A DNA stretch of 64,000 bases from Streptomyces sp. SID13031 (GTDB lineage: Bacteria > Actinomycetota > Actinomycetes > Propionibacteriales > Kribbellaceae): the NCBI RefSeq assembly GCF_010548305.1, contig NZ_JAAGLV010000006.1, forward strand, positions 62,001 through 126,000, read 5' to 3'. How positions within the stretch are numbered: position 1 is the stretch's first letter; each line of letters opens with the position of its first letter. Below are positions 43,919 through 54,535 of this stretch, piece by piece. A program made the translations under genes and the position numbers. The notes below the pieces were generated by a model. It ran no database searches, was not told the DNA's origin, and worked only from the letters and a program-made list of their open reading frames with translations.

Positions 43919-46900
43919 ATGCACAACCGAAGACTGTTCACCGCCGGAGCCGCGGCTCTGGCCATGCTGGCGGCGATGGCCGTTCAGCTCCCGGTGCAGG
44001 CTGCGCCGGATCCGACGCCGAATCCGGCCGAGCAGAGTCTGATCGACAAGGCCGCTCAGGAGGGCTCGACCCGGGTCATCGTCCAGGTCGACCAGCTCGC
44101 CGACAAACAGAGCGTGCTCGACAACATCGACCAGGGCTCGGCGGACGTGAACCAGACGTACCGCTCGATCCCGCTCCTCGCGCTGGATGCGGACGAGAAG
44201 GCACTCGAGGAACTCGCGGCCGACCCGAACGTCGTCTCGATCCAGGAGGACAAGGTCGGCTCGCCGTCGCTGGCTTCGAGCATCCCGTTCATCCACGCGG
44301 ATCAGGTCCAGCAACTGGGCTTCACCGGCGCCGGCCAGACGGTCGCGATCCTCGATACCGGGATCGACCGGGACCACCCGTTCTTCACCGGCCGGATCGT
44401 CTCCGAGGCGTGCTACTCCAGCGTGAATGACGCCGCCACCGAGGTCTCGCTCTGCCCGAACGGCACAGCGAGCCAGACCGGCGCGGGCGCTGCCGACGCG
44501 GAGACGGCCCAATGCCTCAACGGTATGGCGAACATCTGCCGTCACGGCAGCCACGTCGCGGGGATCGCGGCCGGCAACGGGGCCGGCGTGACCGGTGCCC
44601 CGGGCAACGGGGTGGCGCCGGGCGCGAACATCATCGCGATCCAGGTCTACCACCGCGCCAACACCGGCTGCGACGGCAATCCACCCTGCGCGCAGTTCTA
44701 CTACTCCGACTTCATCGCCGGGATGCAGCGGATCTACGACCTGCGCAACTCGTTCACGATCGCCTCGGCCAATCTGAGCGGCGGTGACGACAGCAACCAC
44801 ACCACTACCTGCGACGGCAGCTCGACCAAGGCATCGATCGACCTGCTGCTCTCGGTGGGCATCACGACGACGCTCTCGGCCGGCAACGAGTCGCACCCGG
44901 CGGGCGTCGGCGAACCCGCCTGCGTCTCCACCGCCGTGACGGTCGGCGCGATCGATGCCGATGGCAGTGGCAACGACGTAGACACCCCGGCGGGCTACTC
45001 CAACCGCGGCTCGCTGCTCGACCTCTTCGCGCCGGGCACCTCCATCGACTCGTCGGTACCGGACGACGCCTGGGCGAATTTCCAGGGCACCTCGATGGCC
45101 GCACCGCATGTCGCCGGCTCGATCGCCGCACTCCGGCACGCGTACCCGAACGCCACGGCGGCGACTCTTCTCACCTATCTGCGGGACACCGGCGTCGATA
45201 TCACCTACGCGACCAGTCCGACGACAAACGTGACCACGCCGCGCATCGACCTGCTGGCAGCATTGCAGGAGGGCAACAACCCGCCCGCGATCAGCGCGGA
45301 CCAGGGCACGGTCAACGTCAACGAAGGCTCGACGGCAACCAATGCCGGGGGTTTCAGCGACCCCGAAGGCCGGCCGGTCGGCCTCACCGCGTCGAGCGGT
45401 GTCGTGTCGGATGCTGGTGGCGGCCGCTGGTCATGGAGTCGCGGTACCAGCGACGGGCCCGCGCAGAGCGGCGACGTCACGATCACCGCGACCGACGACA
45501 AGGGCGAGACGGCGACCACGACCTTCCACGTGAACGTGGCGAACGTTGCCCCGAGCATCAGCATCGACGCGGGCCAGCTCACCACCGCGACCGAGGGCAG
45601 TACCTTCTCGGTGAAGGCCGGGTTCTCCGATCCGGGATGGGCCGACGCGTACAGCGCCCAGATCGAGTGGGGCGACGGTAGTACGAGCACTCCCCCGGCG
45701 ACGGTCACCACCCAGGGACCGCCGGCGGACCAGGGTCAGATCACCGGCAGCCATGCCTATGCGGACAACGGCAGCTACACCGTCAAGGTGACCGTGACGG
45801 ATGACGACGGCGGGACGAGTTCGGCCTCGTTCGCAGTACAGGTCAGCAACGTCGCGCCGGCCGTCACGATCGATCCGGCGCAGGTGAAGACGATCACCGA
45901 AGGGTCGACAATGGCCGCCAAGGCGTCGTTCAGCGATCCGGGATGGGGTGACACGTACTCGTCGGAGATCAACTGGGGCTTCGGCGCCCCGACCGCTGGG
46001 TCGATGATCCTGACCAACGACGGGCCGCCGGCGGATCAGGGCACCGTGACCGGAACGCGGGCCTACGGGGACAACGGGGCGTTCACGGTCGGTGTGAAGG
46101 TGACCGACGACGACGGCGGCAGCCAGACCGCGTCCTTCCCCTTGCAGGTCACGAACGTCGCGCCGACGGCCGTGATCGACGAGACCGGCGCGACGGTGGT
46201 CAACGGAGTACCGACCTTCATCGCGCACAGCGGGCAAGCGGTGCCGTTCAAGGCGCGGTCGACGGACCCGGGCAGTGACGACCTGGCGCTCAGCTGGAGC
46301 TGGGGTAACGGGCCGCCCGCACCGGACGTGACGACGAACTACATGGTCAACCCGCCCGGTACCGACCCGGTGACGAGTCCTGACCTCCAGCCGCGGGACG
46401 TGACCGACAGCAAGTCGCACACGTTCGGATCGGCGTGCAGCTACGACGTCGGCTTCGGGGCACGAGATGACGACGGTGGTACCAGCTCCGACGCGGCCAA
46501 GGTGGTCGTGACCGGGAACGCGCACCTGACCAGGATCGCGCCGGTGTGGTTCCTGCAGACCCGCGCCGGTCTCCGGCTCCCGCCGATCGACCTGCCGGTC
46601 AGCACAGTGAACTGCTACCTGCAGGTGGTCCAGCACATGAGCCCGCTCTTCTCCGAGGCGAAGGACGTCTCCACGATGGCCAAGGCGCACAGCGTGCTGA
46701 ACCTCCAGCTGCTCAATCCGAAGGCCGAGTTCGACCGGCAGGCACTCGCTGCCTGGCTGAACTTCGCGGACGGCTCGTTCGACCTCGGGACCAGGGTGGA
46801 CACCAACCTGGACCTGCGGCTGGACAGCACCTTCGGGGCAGTCATGGCCCAGGCCGAGGCCATCCGGCTCAGCCCGGCCTCGACCAACACCCAGATCCGC

Positions 46901-46945
46901 CAGCAGACCCTGCTCCTGGAGAAGCTGAACCTGCTCGGGATCTGA
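43919..46945 (+). CDS. Secreted S8 subtilase with PKD/Ig-like repeats
   Basis: 1008 residues. Signal peptide (RRLFTAGAAALAMLAAMAVQ) and a short I9-like prodomain (about 45-115, VIVQVDQLADKQSV to VVSIQEDKVG) precede the S8 catalytic domain with Asp146 (VAILDTGIDRDH), His209 (CRHGSHVAGIAAG) and Ser392 (FQGTSMAAPHVAGS). From about 465 come a cadherin/Ig-like region and PKD-type repeats (GFSDPGWADAYSAQIEWGDG, SFSDPGWGDTYSSEINWG), ending with a helical C-terminal domain. It is an extracellular protease, probably anchored or matrix-interacting. ATG 43919 was chosen because the earlier in-frame ATG (43904) lies within the G-rich ribosome binding site. Confidence 0.93.
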   Translation: MHNRRLFTAGAAALAMLAAMAVQLPVQAAPDPTPNPAEQSLIDKAAQEGSTRVIVQVDQLADKQSVLDNIDQGSADVNQTYRSIPLLALDADEKALEELAADPNVVSIQEDKVGSPSLASSIPFIHADQVQQLGFTGAGQTVAILDTGIDRDHPFFTGRIVSEACYSSVNDAATEVSLCPNGTASQTGAGAADAETAQCLNGMANICRHGSHVAGIAAGNGAGVTGAPGNGVAPGANIIAIQVYHRANTGCDGNPPCAQFYYSDFIAGMQRIYDLRNSFTIASANLSGGDDSNHTTTCDGSSTKASIDLLLSVGITTTLSAGNESHPAGVGEPACVSTAVTVGAIDADGSGNDVDTPAGYSNRGSLLDLFAPGTSIDSSVPDDAWANFQGTSMAAPHVAGSIAALRHAYPNATAATLLTYLRDTGVDITYATSPTTNVTTPRIDLLAALQEGNNPPAISADQGTVNVNEGSTATNAGGFSDPEGRPVGLTASSGVVSDAGGGRWSWSRGTSDGPAQSGDVTITATDDKGETATTTFHVNVANVAPSISIDAGQLTTATEGSTFSVKAGFSDPGWADAYSAQIEWGDGSTSTPPATVTTQGPPADQGQITGSHAYADNGSYTVKVTVTDDDGGTSSASFAVQVSNVAPAVTIDPAQVKTITEGSTMAAKASFSDPGWGDTYSSEINWGFGAPTAGSMILTNDGPPADQGTVTGTRAYGDNGAFTVGVKVTDDDGGSQTASFPLQVTNVAPTAVIDETGATVVNGVPTFIAHSGQAVPFKARSTDPGSDDLALSWSWGNGPPAPDVTTNYMVNPPGTDPVTSPDLQPRDVTDSKSHTFGSACSYDVGFGARDDDGGTSSDAAKVVVTGNAHLTRIAPVWFLQTRAGLRLPPIDLPVSTVNCYLQVVQHMSPLFSEAKDVSTMAKAHSVLNLQLLNPKAEFDRQALAAWLNFADGSFDLGTRVDTNLDLRLDSTFGAVMAQAEAIRLSPASTNTQIRQQTLLLEKLNLLGI

Positions 46946-47103
46946 TCCCCGGCGGTCGGCGGATCTCACTCAGGGTCCGTCGACCGCTACCGGCAGCAAT
47001 CGAACTGCCGGTTGAACTGCCTGTCGAATTCCCCGTCAAACCGCTGAAATCAGAGAGTCCCGATCCGCTGACACAAAGTCACGGACCGACTGAGGGGATT
47101 CAG

Positions 47104-47928
47104 ATGAGGCAAGCAGTACGCATTACCGCAGTACTAGCCGCCGGCGGGATGGCCGTCGTGGCCCTGACCACCAGCAGCAACGCCCAGCCGACGAACGACC
47201 AGAGCATCCAGGCCAGTGCGGCCCGCCCCGCCACTGCGGCCGCAGACGACCACACCGACACCGTTTACGTCACCGGCAAGGCCAAGGACGGCACTGTCAG
47301 CGTGACGATCTACGACCCCGCCAAGGGAGTGACACCGGATCAGCTCCGGGAGAAGCTCCGCCGCAGCGGCGTCACCGGAGTACTCGCCAAGGGGCAGCAG
47401 CCGCCCACCGCGCAGCCTGGCCAGAAGCAGGACAAGCTGCTCGAGTGCCTCAGCTATGGGAGTGCCCGTGAGTGGTGCGACCACCGCTGGAGCTACGGGT
47501 CCTTCCGTGACCCGCAGGTCTACTTCCTCGACCACACGTCGTCGGCCTGGCCGGTGACCAACGCTGTGAACGACTGGTACCAGGCAGTCGGCATCGACGC
47601 CTACTACCGCTGGTACACCGCGGGCTGCCCGGGCGGCACGCACTGCGTCAATGTCTACAACGGTGGCTACGGCGCCACCGGCTGGTACGGCCTCACTACC
47701 TGGTCACCGGGGACTCAAGGCCCGGTCACCGTCCAGCTGAACGACAGCTACCCGCTGAACGCCAACGAGCACCGCACCATCGCCTGCCACGAGCTCGGCC
47801 ACGCCCTGTCGCTCGCCCACAACGTCTCCACCTCGAGCTGCCTGTACTCGGGCACCTACATCTCACTCCGCCCGAACGGCGACGACTACAACATCCTGCC
47901 GCGCATCTACCCGCTCTCCGGCACCTGA
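47104..47928 (+). CDS. Secreted metzincin protease, snapalysin/matrixin-like
   Basis: 274 residues. Signal peptide (VRITAVLAAGGMAVVAL) and a propeptide-like region precede a metalloprotease domain with the extended zinc motif His229-Glu-Leu-Gly-His233-x5-His239 (HELGHALSLAHN), characteristic of small secreted metzincins of streptomycetes. Four or more cysteines suggest disulfides in the mature enzyme. It degrades extracellular protein, probably alongside the subtilase. ATG 47104 follows GAGGGG. A terminator follows after 17 bases. The long upstream in-frame open frame overlaps the subtilase gene and is not used. Confidence 0.88.
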   Translation: MRQAVRITAVLAAGGMAVVALTTSSNAQPTNDQSIQASAARPATAAADDHTDTVYVTGKAKDGTVSVTIYDPAKGVTPDQLREKLRRSGVTGVLAKGQQPPTAQPGQKQDKLLECLSYGSAREWCDHRWSYGSFRDPQVYFLDHTSSAWPVTNAVNDWYQAVGIDAYYRWYTAGCPGGTHCVNVYNGGYGATGWYGLTTWSPGTQGPVTVQLNDSYPLNANEHRTIACHELGHALSLAHNVSTSSCLYSGTYISLRPNGDDYNILPRIYPLSGT

Positions 47929-47945
47929 GCACGCAATAGCTGACA

Positions 47946-47978
47946 CCGGGGCGGCACCCACCACGGGTGCCGCCCCGG
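47946..47978 (+). terminator. Terminator after the metzincin protease gene
   Basis: CCGGGGCGGCACCC (47946-47959) pairs perfectly with GGGTGCCGCCCCGG (47965-47978) around a five-base loop, 17 bases after the stop codon. No T-run follows, as is common in actinomycetes. Confidence 0.8.
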
Positions 47979-48021
47979 CCCTGCGTTCCCGCGCTGCGGC
48001 CCTCCACCTCAGCGCAGCGGG

Positions 48022-48576
48022 CTACTCCAGCTCGCGGTCCAGCCTGCGGGCCAGTCCGTCCAGCGCGCGCTCAACCGCGGCTCGTACGGTCTGGTCCGGA
48101 TCGTCCCGGAGCGCCTCGACCGCCTCGACGTGCTCGAACTCCCCCGCTGCACCCACCGCCCGTACTGCGGCAGCGCGCACCCGCGGCAGCTCGTGGTCCA
48201 GCATCGGGATCAGCGCATCGACCAGCTGGCCCAGCTCGCGTTGAGCGGTGATCCGGGCGACATGCTCACGCACTCGCCACGCTGGATCGTCGGTGACTGC
48301 CAGGAGCGCATCGACCACGTCGTCGCGCCAGATGTAGAGGAACGCTCGCGCCGCCCACACCCTGATCCAGTAGAAGTTCACCGGATCGACCGGCTGCGAC
48401 CATCCGCCCGGATTCGCCGAGCCCGTGATCGCCACCAGCTTCGGCAGCTCCGGACCGTAGGCGTCCTCGCCCGAGATCTCACCGGTCAGGTACGCGACGC
48501 ACCAGTCGATCACCACGTCCTCGCCGTACTTCGCGCAGGCCGCCCGGATCACGTCGCGTGGAGGCTCCCGTTCCAT
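48022..48576 (-). CDS. HEAT-repeat protein
   Basis: 184 residues, all-helical. From about residue 65 it consists of HEAT/PBS-lyase-type repeats: FLYIWRDDVVDALLAVTDDP, VREHVARITAQRELGQLVDAL, RVRAAAVRAVGAAGEFEHVEAV and TVRAAVERALDGLARRL. Such proteins are scaffolds for protein-protein contacts. The N-terminal helices (DVIRAACAKYGEDVVIDWCVAY) have no clear relatives. No signal peptide. Lies 34 bases downstream of the lipoprotein gene on the same strand. Confidence 0.82.
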   Translation of the reverse strand: MEREPPRDVIRAACAKYGEDVVIDWCVAYLTGEISGEDAYGPELPKLVAITGSANPGGWSQPVDPVNFYWIRVWAARAFLYIWRDDVVDALLAVTDDPAWRVREHVARITAQRELGQLVDALIPMLDHELPRVRAAAVRAVGAAGEFEHVEAVEALRDDPDQTVRAAVERALDGLARRLDRELE

Positions 48577-48610
48577 GCCGCCCAGTAAATCGGACCCCGC
48601 CGACAGTTTC

Positions 48611-49204
48611 TCAGCCCCGCGCGAGGACCTCGATCATGAACGCCTTGATCGTGCCGACGCTGGCCTTGCTGCCCGCGCCCGACACCTGCACCCCGGTCAG
48701 TACGCCGGCGTGCTGAACCACGGCGTACCAGATCGGGACTCCGCTGACCGAGGCGCCGATCGCGAAGCCCTCGTCCCCGACTCCTTCGAGCAGCTTCTTG
48801 CCACGCGCCTTCTTCGACTTCGCCTCGGCGATCATCTGCTGCGAGAACGCGTCGTACTGCGCCCCATCACCGCGGGTGATGGTGACGCTGCCGGGGCCTT
48901 CCACCGGCTTCACCGTCGTCCAGGTGCAGGTGACGTACGGGCCGCGCTTACCGGCCACCACCTTGCGGACGGGGAGTCCGAGCGTCGCGGTGATCTCCGC
49001 CGTGGTGAAGATCGAACACAGCGGCTTGGCCGTCGGCTCGGTCGTCGCGTCGATGTTCGGCAGGCTCGGATCGGGTGTCCTCGGCCCGGTCGACTTGGGT
49101 CTGAGGGTCGGTCCGGCCGTGGTCGGTCCATAGGTAGTCGGCTCCTCGGCCGCACACCCCGTGACCAGCAACGCCGTAGCTAGCAAGAGCAGTGGGTAAC
49201 GCAC
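48611..49204 (-). CDS. DUF3558 lipoprotein
   Basis: 197 residues from GTG 49204, which follows a G-rich ribosome binding site; a longer upstream open frame lacks one. Lipoprotein signal peptide with lipobox LLVTGC, then a Pro/Thr-rich spacer (TTAGPTLRPKSTGP) and a DUF3558-type domain with PLCSIFTTAEITATLG, VTCTWTT and GVGDEGFAIGASVSG. The two cysteines CSIF and VTCTW probably form a disulfide. It is a surface lipoprotein of unknown function, a family abundant in actinomycetes. Confidence 0.85.
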   Translation of the reverse strand: MRYPLLLLATALLVTGCAAEEPTTYGPTTAGPTLRPKSTGPRTPDPSLPNIDATTEPTAKPLCSIFTTAEITATLGLPVRKVVAGKRGPYVTCTWTTVKPVEGPGSVTITRGDGAQYDAFSQQMIAEAKSKKARGKKLLEGVGDEGFAIGASVSGVPIWYAVVQHAGVLTGVQVSGAGSKASVGTIKAFMIEVLARG

Positions 49205-49310
49205 GTTTCCCCCCGGAAATGAGGCCCGGCCCGCCCGGCCGAGCATCGACAGCTAACCAGGACTGTATTACGACGAGCAACCTCACCGATGAACAGCTCC
49301 GCACAGACCA

Positions 49311-49350
49311 GTACGGCGCACCCCGGGCAGCAGCCCGCAGTACGCCGTAC
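49311..49350 (-). terminator. Probable terminator downstream of acnA
   Basis: GTACGGCG (49311-49318) pairs with CGCCGTAC (49343-49350), and the interior CCCGGGCAGCAGCCCGCAG can form a second hairpin. It begins 10 bases after the acnA stop on the minus strand. No T-run follows. Confidence 0.6.
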
Positions 49351-49359
49351 CGGTGGTGA

Positions 49360-52146
<2,787 letters not shown>

Positions 52147-52212
52147 CAACCTGCTCCTCTATCCGGTCCTGTATCCGCTGAACCCATCCTGCCGAGCCCC
52201 CGGCCCGGCCCG

Positions 52213-52236
52213 GAGGTCAGGCTCCCCTAACCTCCA
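52213..52236. promoter_or_regulatory. Imperfect palindrome upstream of acnA
   Basis: GGAGGTCAGG (52213-52222) and CCTAACCTCC (52227-52236) match at nine of ten positions around CTCC. It lies about 67 bases upstream of the acnA start. The inner GGTCAG...CTAACC recalls an iron box, but the half-sites are five bases further apart than in IdeR/DtxR sites. A regulator of the AcnR or another type is possible. Confidence 0.4.
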
Positions 52237-52249
52237 CACCCACAAACTC

Positions 52250-52263
52250 TCTCGACATCAAGA
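52250..52263. promoter_or_regulatory. Short palindrome TCTYGACATCAAGA upstream of acnA
   Basis: TCTCGA and TCAAGA are inverted copies with one mismatch, separated by CA. On the acnA strand it reads TCTTGATGTCGAGA, which contains a TTGATG that could act as -35, but no matching -10 was found at a normal distance. Possible operator. Confidence 0.35.
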
Positions 52264-52302
52264 TACACGACATCGAGCCACTTCCGCTCGCCCGAACCGC
52301 CC

Positions 52303-53511
52303 TCATCTCAGCGCAGCGGCCGCGATCCGAGCCCCGAGGCCTTCCAGTTCGTCCAGTACGTCGGACGCTCCCCACACCTGATTGCGGACCCGGCGGGTGA
52401 GCGGACGGATCACGCCGGCCTCGTGCAATCGCTCGACGGCCGAGTAGACGCTGCTGACCGGCCCTCCGATCGCCTGCGCCGCATCGTCGGCAGAAAAGAT
52501 CGGATCGGCAGCGAGCCCGTCCAGCAGTCGCGCCGCAGCGCTGCCTCGGCGCGCACCGACGGCCTGCCGCCAGTCCTCGGGCATCTTCACGATCCTCCGA
52601 GCGGTCACCTGCGACTCCTTCGCAGCGACAGTCGCGGCGGTCGAGAAGGCCAGCACGAGCGGCTCGACCTGGCCCGCACGATAGGCAGTCAGGAGGCCGA
52701 AGTAGGCGTCGCGTCGCGCCACGAGTGCCGACGCGAGCGGCACCACGACCTGCCGGGTCGCCCCGCGGCGCCGAAGTACGGCGTTGATCAGCGCCCGCCC
52801 GATCCGGCCGTTGCCGTCCGTGAACGGGTGGATTGACTCGAACTGTGCGTGCACGATGGCCGCCTGAGCTAGTACCGGCAGGTCGGTCCGATTGGCGAAC
52901 GCCACCAGATCTTCCAGGTGGTCGGCGACCGTCTCAGCCGCCGGCGGTACGAACTGGGCGATACGGGGCGAGTAGTCGCTGCCGCCGATCCAGTTCTGCA
53001 TGTCCCGGAAACGGCCCGCGTAAGCACGCTCGTACTGGTCGTCGGCCATCAGCGCCTGATGCGCGAGCAGCAGGTGCTCGATCTCGATGTCCGCCCCACC
53101 CTCGACGGAGTTGATCATCGCCACCAGCGCCTCCGCGGCGGCGACCATCGACGTCGCGGACGCGTTCGACCGAATCCCGTGCAGCGCCCGGGCGAAGTCC
53201 TCGACGGATGCCTCGATCCGCTCGATCTTCGACGAGGCAACCGACTCTGTCCGCAACAGGAGCGTCTCCAGCGCCTTGAGGTCGGCGCCGTGCGAATGGT
53301 CGAGCGCGACGATCTCGCGAACGCAGGCTTCCGCCGCCGCCCCAACGGCAGGCGTCAACTGAACCTCGAGGCCGGCGATCAGCGGTGGCCGCATGGTGAC
53401 CACCTCGGTCAGCGTCCGATCCTCGATCGTTCCGCCGCGGTACGACTGCCGCCAGGGCCGGACCTCCGGCACATGCGCAGGCCACGCCGGTCCTGCCTGC
53501 TCCGTTGCCAT
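52303..53511 (-). CDS. Fic-family protein with C-terminal winged helix
   Basis: 402 residues. The Fic active-site loop HPFTDGNGRIGR (228-239) is complete, so AMP transfer to a protein hydroxyl is expected. An N-terminal helical region contains SSKIER (93-98), close to the inhibitory motif of class II Fic proteins (S/TxxxEG/N) but ending in Arg. The C-terminal ~80 residues form a winged helix (FSADDAAQAIGGPVSSVYSAVERLHEAG), typical of Fic proteins that control their own expression. ATG 53511 lies nine bases from a strong inverted-repeat operator. The next gene upstream on the same strand is the LLM oxidoreductase. Confidence 0.9.
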   Translation of the reverse strand: MATEQAGPAWPAHVPEVRPWRQSYRGGTIEDRTLTEVVTMRPPLIAGLEVQLTPAVGAAAEACVREIVALDHSHGADLKALETLLLRTESVASSKIERIEASVEDFARALHGIRSNASATSMVAAAEALVAMINSVEGGADIEIEHLLLAHQALMADDQYERAYAGRFRDMQNWIGGSDYSPRIAQFVPPAAETVADHLEDLVAFANRTDLPVLAQAAIVHAQFESIHPFTDGNGRIGRALINAVLRRRGATRQVVVPLASALVARRDAYFGLLTAYRAGQVEPLVLAFSTAATVAAKESQVTARRIVKMPEDWRQAVGARRGSAAARLLDGLAADPIFSADDAAQAIGGPVSSVYSAVERLHEAGVIRPLTRRVRNQVWGASDVLDELEGLGARIAAAALR

Positions 53512-53520
53512 CTCACCACC

Positions 53521-53578
53521 CGCTAAGTCGGAATAACACCGGAGTTATTCCGACTTAGCGAGTGTAACTCGGAATAGC
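53521..53578. promoter_or_regulatory. Operator with three half-sites in front of the Fic gene
   Basis: CGCTAAGTCGGAATAAC (53521-53537) and its exact complement GTTATTCCGACTTAGCG (53544-53560) flank ACCGGA; a third, diverged half-site (GTAACTCGGAATAGC, about 53564-53578) follows. The repeats are clearly richer in A+T than the surroundings and overlap the expected promoter of the Fic gene. The Fic protein's own winged helix is the obvious candidate ligand. Confidence 0.8.
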
Positions 53579-53592
53579 GTCGCTAGTTTTAG

Positions 53593-54525
53593 TCAGGACA
53601 TCTGAGGTAGGACGTCGGAGGCGATCAGGTCAAGGTGGGCCAGGTCCGTGAGGTCCATGATTTGCACGTAGACGCGTTGGGTGCCGATCTCGGCGAAGCG
53701 GGCGAGGTGGTCGACGACCTGGTCCGGCGTACCGCCGACGCCGTGTTCCTTCAGCTCTTCCAGGGTCCAGCCGGCCGCTTCGGCGCGGCGCTTCACCTCG
53801 GCGTCGTCCTTGCCGACTACCACTCGGTGAGCCGCAGACAGTGCGAGTGTCTTGGGATCGCGACCAGCGGTGGTGCATGCTTCCTGAACCCTGGCGAACA
53901 GCGCGGCAGTGTCCTCAACCGTCTTGAAGCCGGCATTGAACTCGGCGGCGTACTTCGCGGTGAGAGCGGGCGTGCGCTTCTTGCCGGCGCCGCCGATGAT
54001 GATCGGCGGGTGCGGCTGCTGCACGGGCTTGGGCAGTGCGGGCGAGTCCTTCAGCTGGTAGTGCTCGCCGTCGAAGTTGTACTTCTCCCCCACCGGCGTG
54101 TCCCACAGGCCGGTGATCAGTTCGAGTTGCTCGGCCAGCAGGTCGAAGCGGCCGGGCGTGTCCGGGAAGTCCAGCCCGTACGCCGCGTGCTCCTCCGCGA
54201 ACCAGCCCGCACCGAGCCCGAGCTCCGCGCGGCCGCCGCTCATCTGGTCGACCTGGGCGACCGTGATCGCCAGTACGCCGGGGTGGCGGAAGGTCACCGG
54301 GCTGACCAGCGTGCCGAGCTTGATCCGGCTGGTCTCGCGCGCCAGGCCGGCCAGCGTGATCCACGCATCGGTCGGGCCGGGCAGACCGTCGCGGCTGCCC
54401 ATCGCGAGGTAGTGGTCGGAGCGGAAGTACGCGTCGAAACCGCACTCCTCCGCCTTGCGCGCGACGGCCAGCTGATCGTCGTACGAGGCGCCTTGCTGGG
54501 GTTCGGTGAAGATCCTGAGCAACAT
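53593..54525 (-). CDS. LLM-class F420-dependent oxidoreductase
   Basis: 310 residues, the length of the luciferase-like monooxygenase family. Key blocks: EECGFDAYFRSDHYLAMG, RIKLGTLVSPVTFRHPGVLA, GGRAELGLGAGWFAEEHAAYG and PPIIIGGAGKKRTPAL; these match the coenzyme-F420 subgroup of actinomycetes (F420-dependent glucose-6-phosphate dehydrogenase-like), although the cofactor cannot be proved from sequence. Cytosolic TIM-barrel oxidoreductase; substrate unknown. ATG 54525 was preferred; a GTG three codons upstream (54534) is possible. It follows the 1569-residue protein gene by ten bases on the same strand. Confidence 0.85.
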   Translation of the reverse strand: MLLRIFTEPQQGASYDDQLAVARKAEECGFDAYFRSDHYLAMGSRDGLPGPTDAWITLAGLARETSRIKLGTLVSPVTFRHPGVLAITVAQVDQMSGGRAELGLGAGWFAEEHAAYGLDFPDTPGRFDLLAEQLELITGLWDTPVGEKYNFDGEHYQLKDSPALPKPVQQPHPPIIIGGAGKKRTPALTAKYAAEFNAGFKTVEDTAALFARVQEACTTAGRDPKTLALSAAHRVVVGKDDAEVKRRAEAAGWTLEELKEHGVGGTPDQVVDHLARFAEIGTQRVYVQIMDLTDLAHLDLIASDVLPQMS

Positions 54526-54535
54526 GCGGGTCACG

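Noticed and set aside
52213-52236. Classic IdeR/DtxR iron box
   Set aside because: Half-sites GGTCAG and CTAACC are six bases apart instead of one, so the spacing is wrong for IdeR.
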